NCBI RefSeq assembly: GCF_014961315.1 | Contig: NZ_CP063141.1 | Coordinates: 2,515,173-2,579,172, forward strand | Direction: 5' to 3' | DNA length: 64,000 bases | DNA from: Thermoflavifilum sp. | GTDB lineage: Bacteria; Bacteroidota; Bacteroidia; Chitinophagales; Chitinophagaceae | Shown: piece by piece, positions 62,878 to 64,000 of the stretch | Position numbering within the stretch: the first letter of the stretch is position 1 | Layout: the number at the start of each line of letters is the position of its first letter | Translations under genes and position numbers: made by a program | The notes under the pieces: generated by a model | The model's database searches: none | Told to the model about the DNA's origin: nothing | What the model saw: only the letters and a program-made list of their open reading frames with translations

Positions 62878-64000
62878 AAGGTAGTTCCCTGTTGCCACTC
62901 GCTTTCAAACCATATTCGGCCATTCCACTGCTCCACAATGCGTTTGCACATGGCCAGTCCAAGTCCCGTACCGCTGCTTTTGGTTGTAAAGTTTGGAAAG
63001 AAAATCCGCGATTTAAGTTCTTCCGGGATTCCTGTACCGTTGTCTTTTATCATTACACAAACCTTACCATCTACATCTTTGAAACTCACTTCTATAATGC
63101 CCTTCTTGTGTTCAGGAATAGCTTGAAAAGCATTTTGCAATAAGTTATTAAACAGCCTGTTTATCGCTGTTTTATCAGCTTCAATCCAGTAATTTTTATC
63201 GGGTTCTTCGTAAATAAGCAAATGATGTTCGTCGTTCTGATACAGATGAATAACTGACTCCAGTACTTCATTCAGCACAAACAATTCTTTATGATCGCCC
63301 GATATTTTAGCGAATGCGGAAAAATCAGATGCAATTAATGCAAGATGCTCGATTTGCTCAACAAGCATGTGTGCTGTTCGTAACGTGAGCTCCTCCACAT
63401 TCGGAGCGTGCTCACGAATAGCCCGTTGTAGATGCTGCAGGCTGAGTTTCATGGGGGTAAGGGGATTCTTGATTTCATGTGCTACCTGACGTGCCATTTC
63501 TCGCCAGGCCAGTTCACGTTCGCTTCTGGCAAGGGCCTCGGCGCTCTGCTCCAGCTTACGTACCATCTGATTGAATTCTTTCACAAGCATGCCAATTTCA
63601 TCATCCCGATTCCATACGATTTGTTCATTTGTTTTATTCAGGCGAATGCTCTTCATTTTTTCAGCAATCAACGTGAAAGAGCCGGTTACATATCGGGTAA
63701 TAAATAAAGCCAGCAGGCCTGACAGAAGAAACATAAATGCATTCAAATTGATAAGGGCCATCAAGAAATTGGAAATTTCCTGATTAAGTTCTCGTTGTGA
63801 TGCGAAGAAAGGAATATTCAAATAAAAAACCGCCTGTCCAGCCTGATTTAGGATGGGTACATATCCAGAAAGAAAATACAGTTTACCGATATGCTCCGGA
63901 TGAATGTACTGTACCATGTCCTGTATATGTAACTGATAATATGCATCGGGATTCATTTTGGAAGATAGCAGGTTACGATCGAAAAATAGCTGCTCGGTTG
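62817..64000 (-). CDS. sensor histidine kinase (C-terminal part, runs off right edge)
   Basis: At least 394 residues; the N-terminus is beyond the window, as the frame is still open at 64000. Seen: a transmembrane helix (about LMALINLNAFMFLLSGLLALFI), a HAMP-like linker (EKMKSIRLNKTN ... DDEIGMLVKEFNQMVRKLEQS), an H-box EMARQVAHEIKNPLTPMKLS with the phospho-accepting His, the N-box NLLQNAFQAI, and G boxes IKDNGTGIP and GTGLGLAMCKRIVEQWNG. Extracellular part precedes the helix. It resembles NtrY-type kinases; signal and partner regulator are not in the window. Confidence 0.92.
   Translation of the reverse strand, partial: TEQLFFDRNLLSSKMNPDAYYQLHIQDMVQYIHPEHIGKLYFLSGYVPILNQAGQAVFYLNIPFFASQRELNQEISNFLMALINLNAFMFLLSGLLALFITRYVTGSFTLIAEKMKSIRLNKTNEQIVWNRDDEIGMLVKEFNQMVRKLEQSAEALARSERELAWREMARQVAHEIKNPLTPMKLSLQHLQRAIREHAPNVEELTLRTAHMLVEQIEHLALIASDFSAFAKISGDHKELFVLNEVLESVIHLYQNDEHHLLIYEEPDKNYWIEADKTAINRLFNNLLQNAFQAIPEHKKGIIEVSFKDVDGKVCVMIKDNGTGIPEELKSRIFFPNFTTKSSGTGLGLAMCKRIVEQWNGRIWFESEWQQGTTFYVEFPVVDFSAYDGNTPTD

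Overview
The window looks like a chromosomal segment of a Bacteroidota bacterium, probably near Chitinophagaceae (inference). The support is: Bacteroidota-style promoters (TAnnTTTG about 7 bases and TTG about 33 bases upstream of the start of transcription) before tRNA and protein genes; several large outer-membrane beta-barrel proteins with a carboxypeptidase-regulatory-like N-terminus; a TopA ending in topoisomerase C-terminal repeats rather than zinc fingers; and DUF2905, DUF423 and a UbiA-family prenyltransferase in housekeeping context. Base composition of housekeeping parts is moderate; the block at about 16.1-34 kb is visibly richer in A+T.

Layout. 1-9.4 kb: the start of gnd (runs off the left edge), an arginine deiminase/CtlX pair (arginine to citrulline to ornithine), an acyl-CoA dehydrogenase, a YggS-type PLP protein, a MarR regulator beside a YceI protein, an S41 tail-specific protease and tsaD, then tRNA-Leu. 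34-64 kb: acyl-CoA carboxylase beta, rnhA, a 2-oxoacid dehydrogenase E2, der and era, an initiator tRNA with a GIY-YIG gene and a broken second copy of both, a cytochrome c, tRNA-Ser, DUF2905, a CDF metal transporter, a serine hydrolase, serA, a glucokinase, a 3-hydroxyacyl-CoA dehydrogenase, mrp, pyrF, a glutaryl-CoA dehydrogenase, aroK, DUF423, ftsK, lolA, a SirB1-like protein, topA, a DUF2520 protein, kdsC, a prenyltransferase, maf and a sensor kinase that runs off the right edge.

The notable region is 9.6-33.9 kb, all on the minus strand. It is a multi-cassette peptide natural-product (RiPP) system. One radical-SAM/SPASM maturase and one peptidase-containing ABC exporter (C39 domain plus ABC) sit next to six intact and one broken short precursor gene. 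Every precursor has a leader ending in GG followed by FS, and a variable, Cys- and Asn-rich core. Six large outer-membrane beta-barrel proteins are interleaved with the precursors so that almost every precursor has its own barrel directly downstream. Five near-identical promoter blocks of about 230 bases precede the cassettes. In these the tract between the proposed -33 and -7 boxes has a different length in each copy (16, 17, 18, 19 and 20 bases), mostly through a poly-T run. A terminator-like hairpin separates each precursor from the next gene.

Proposed operation (inference): each promoter block makes much precursor and, by read-through of the hairpin, less of the barrel protein; the shared SPASM enzyme modifies the cores; the shared exporter cuts after GG and moves the peptide to the periplasm; the matching barrel moves it across, or takes it back through, the outer membrane. 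The locus also carries debris of more cassettes: a precursor with stop codons in its leader behind an inserted Cys-rich lipoprotein gene, two vestigial leaders, and a 240-base 3' end of a barrel gene joined to an FkbM-type methyltransferase gene that has no ordinary start codon. This indicates repeated duplication, recombination and loss.
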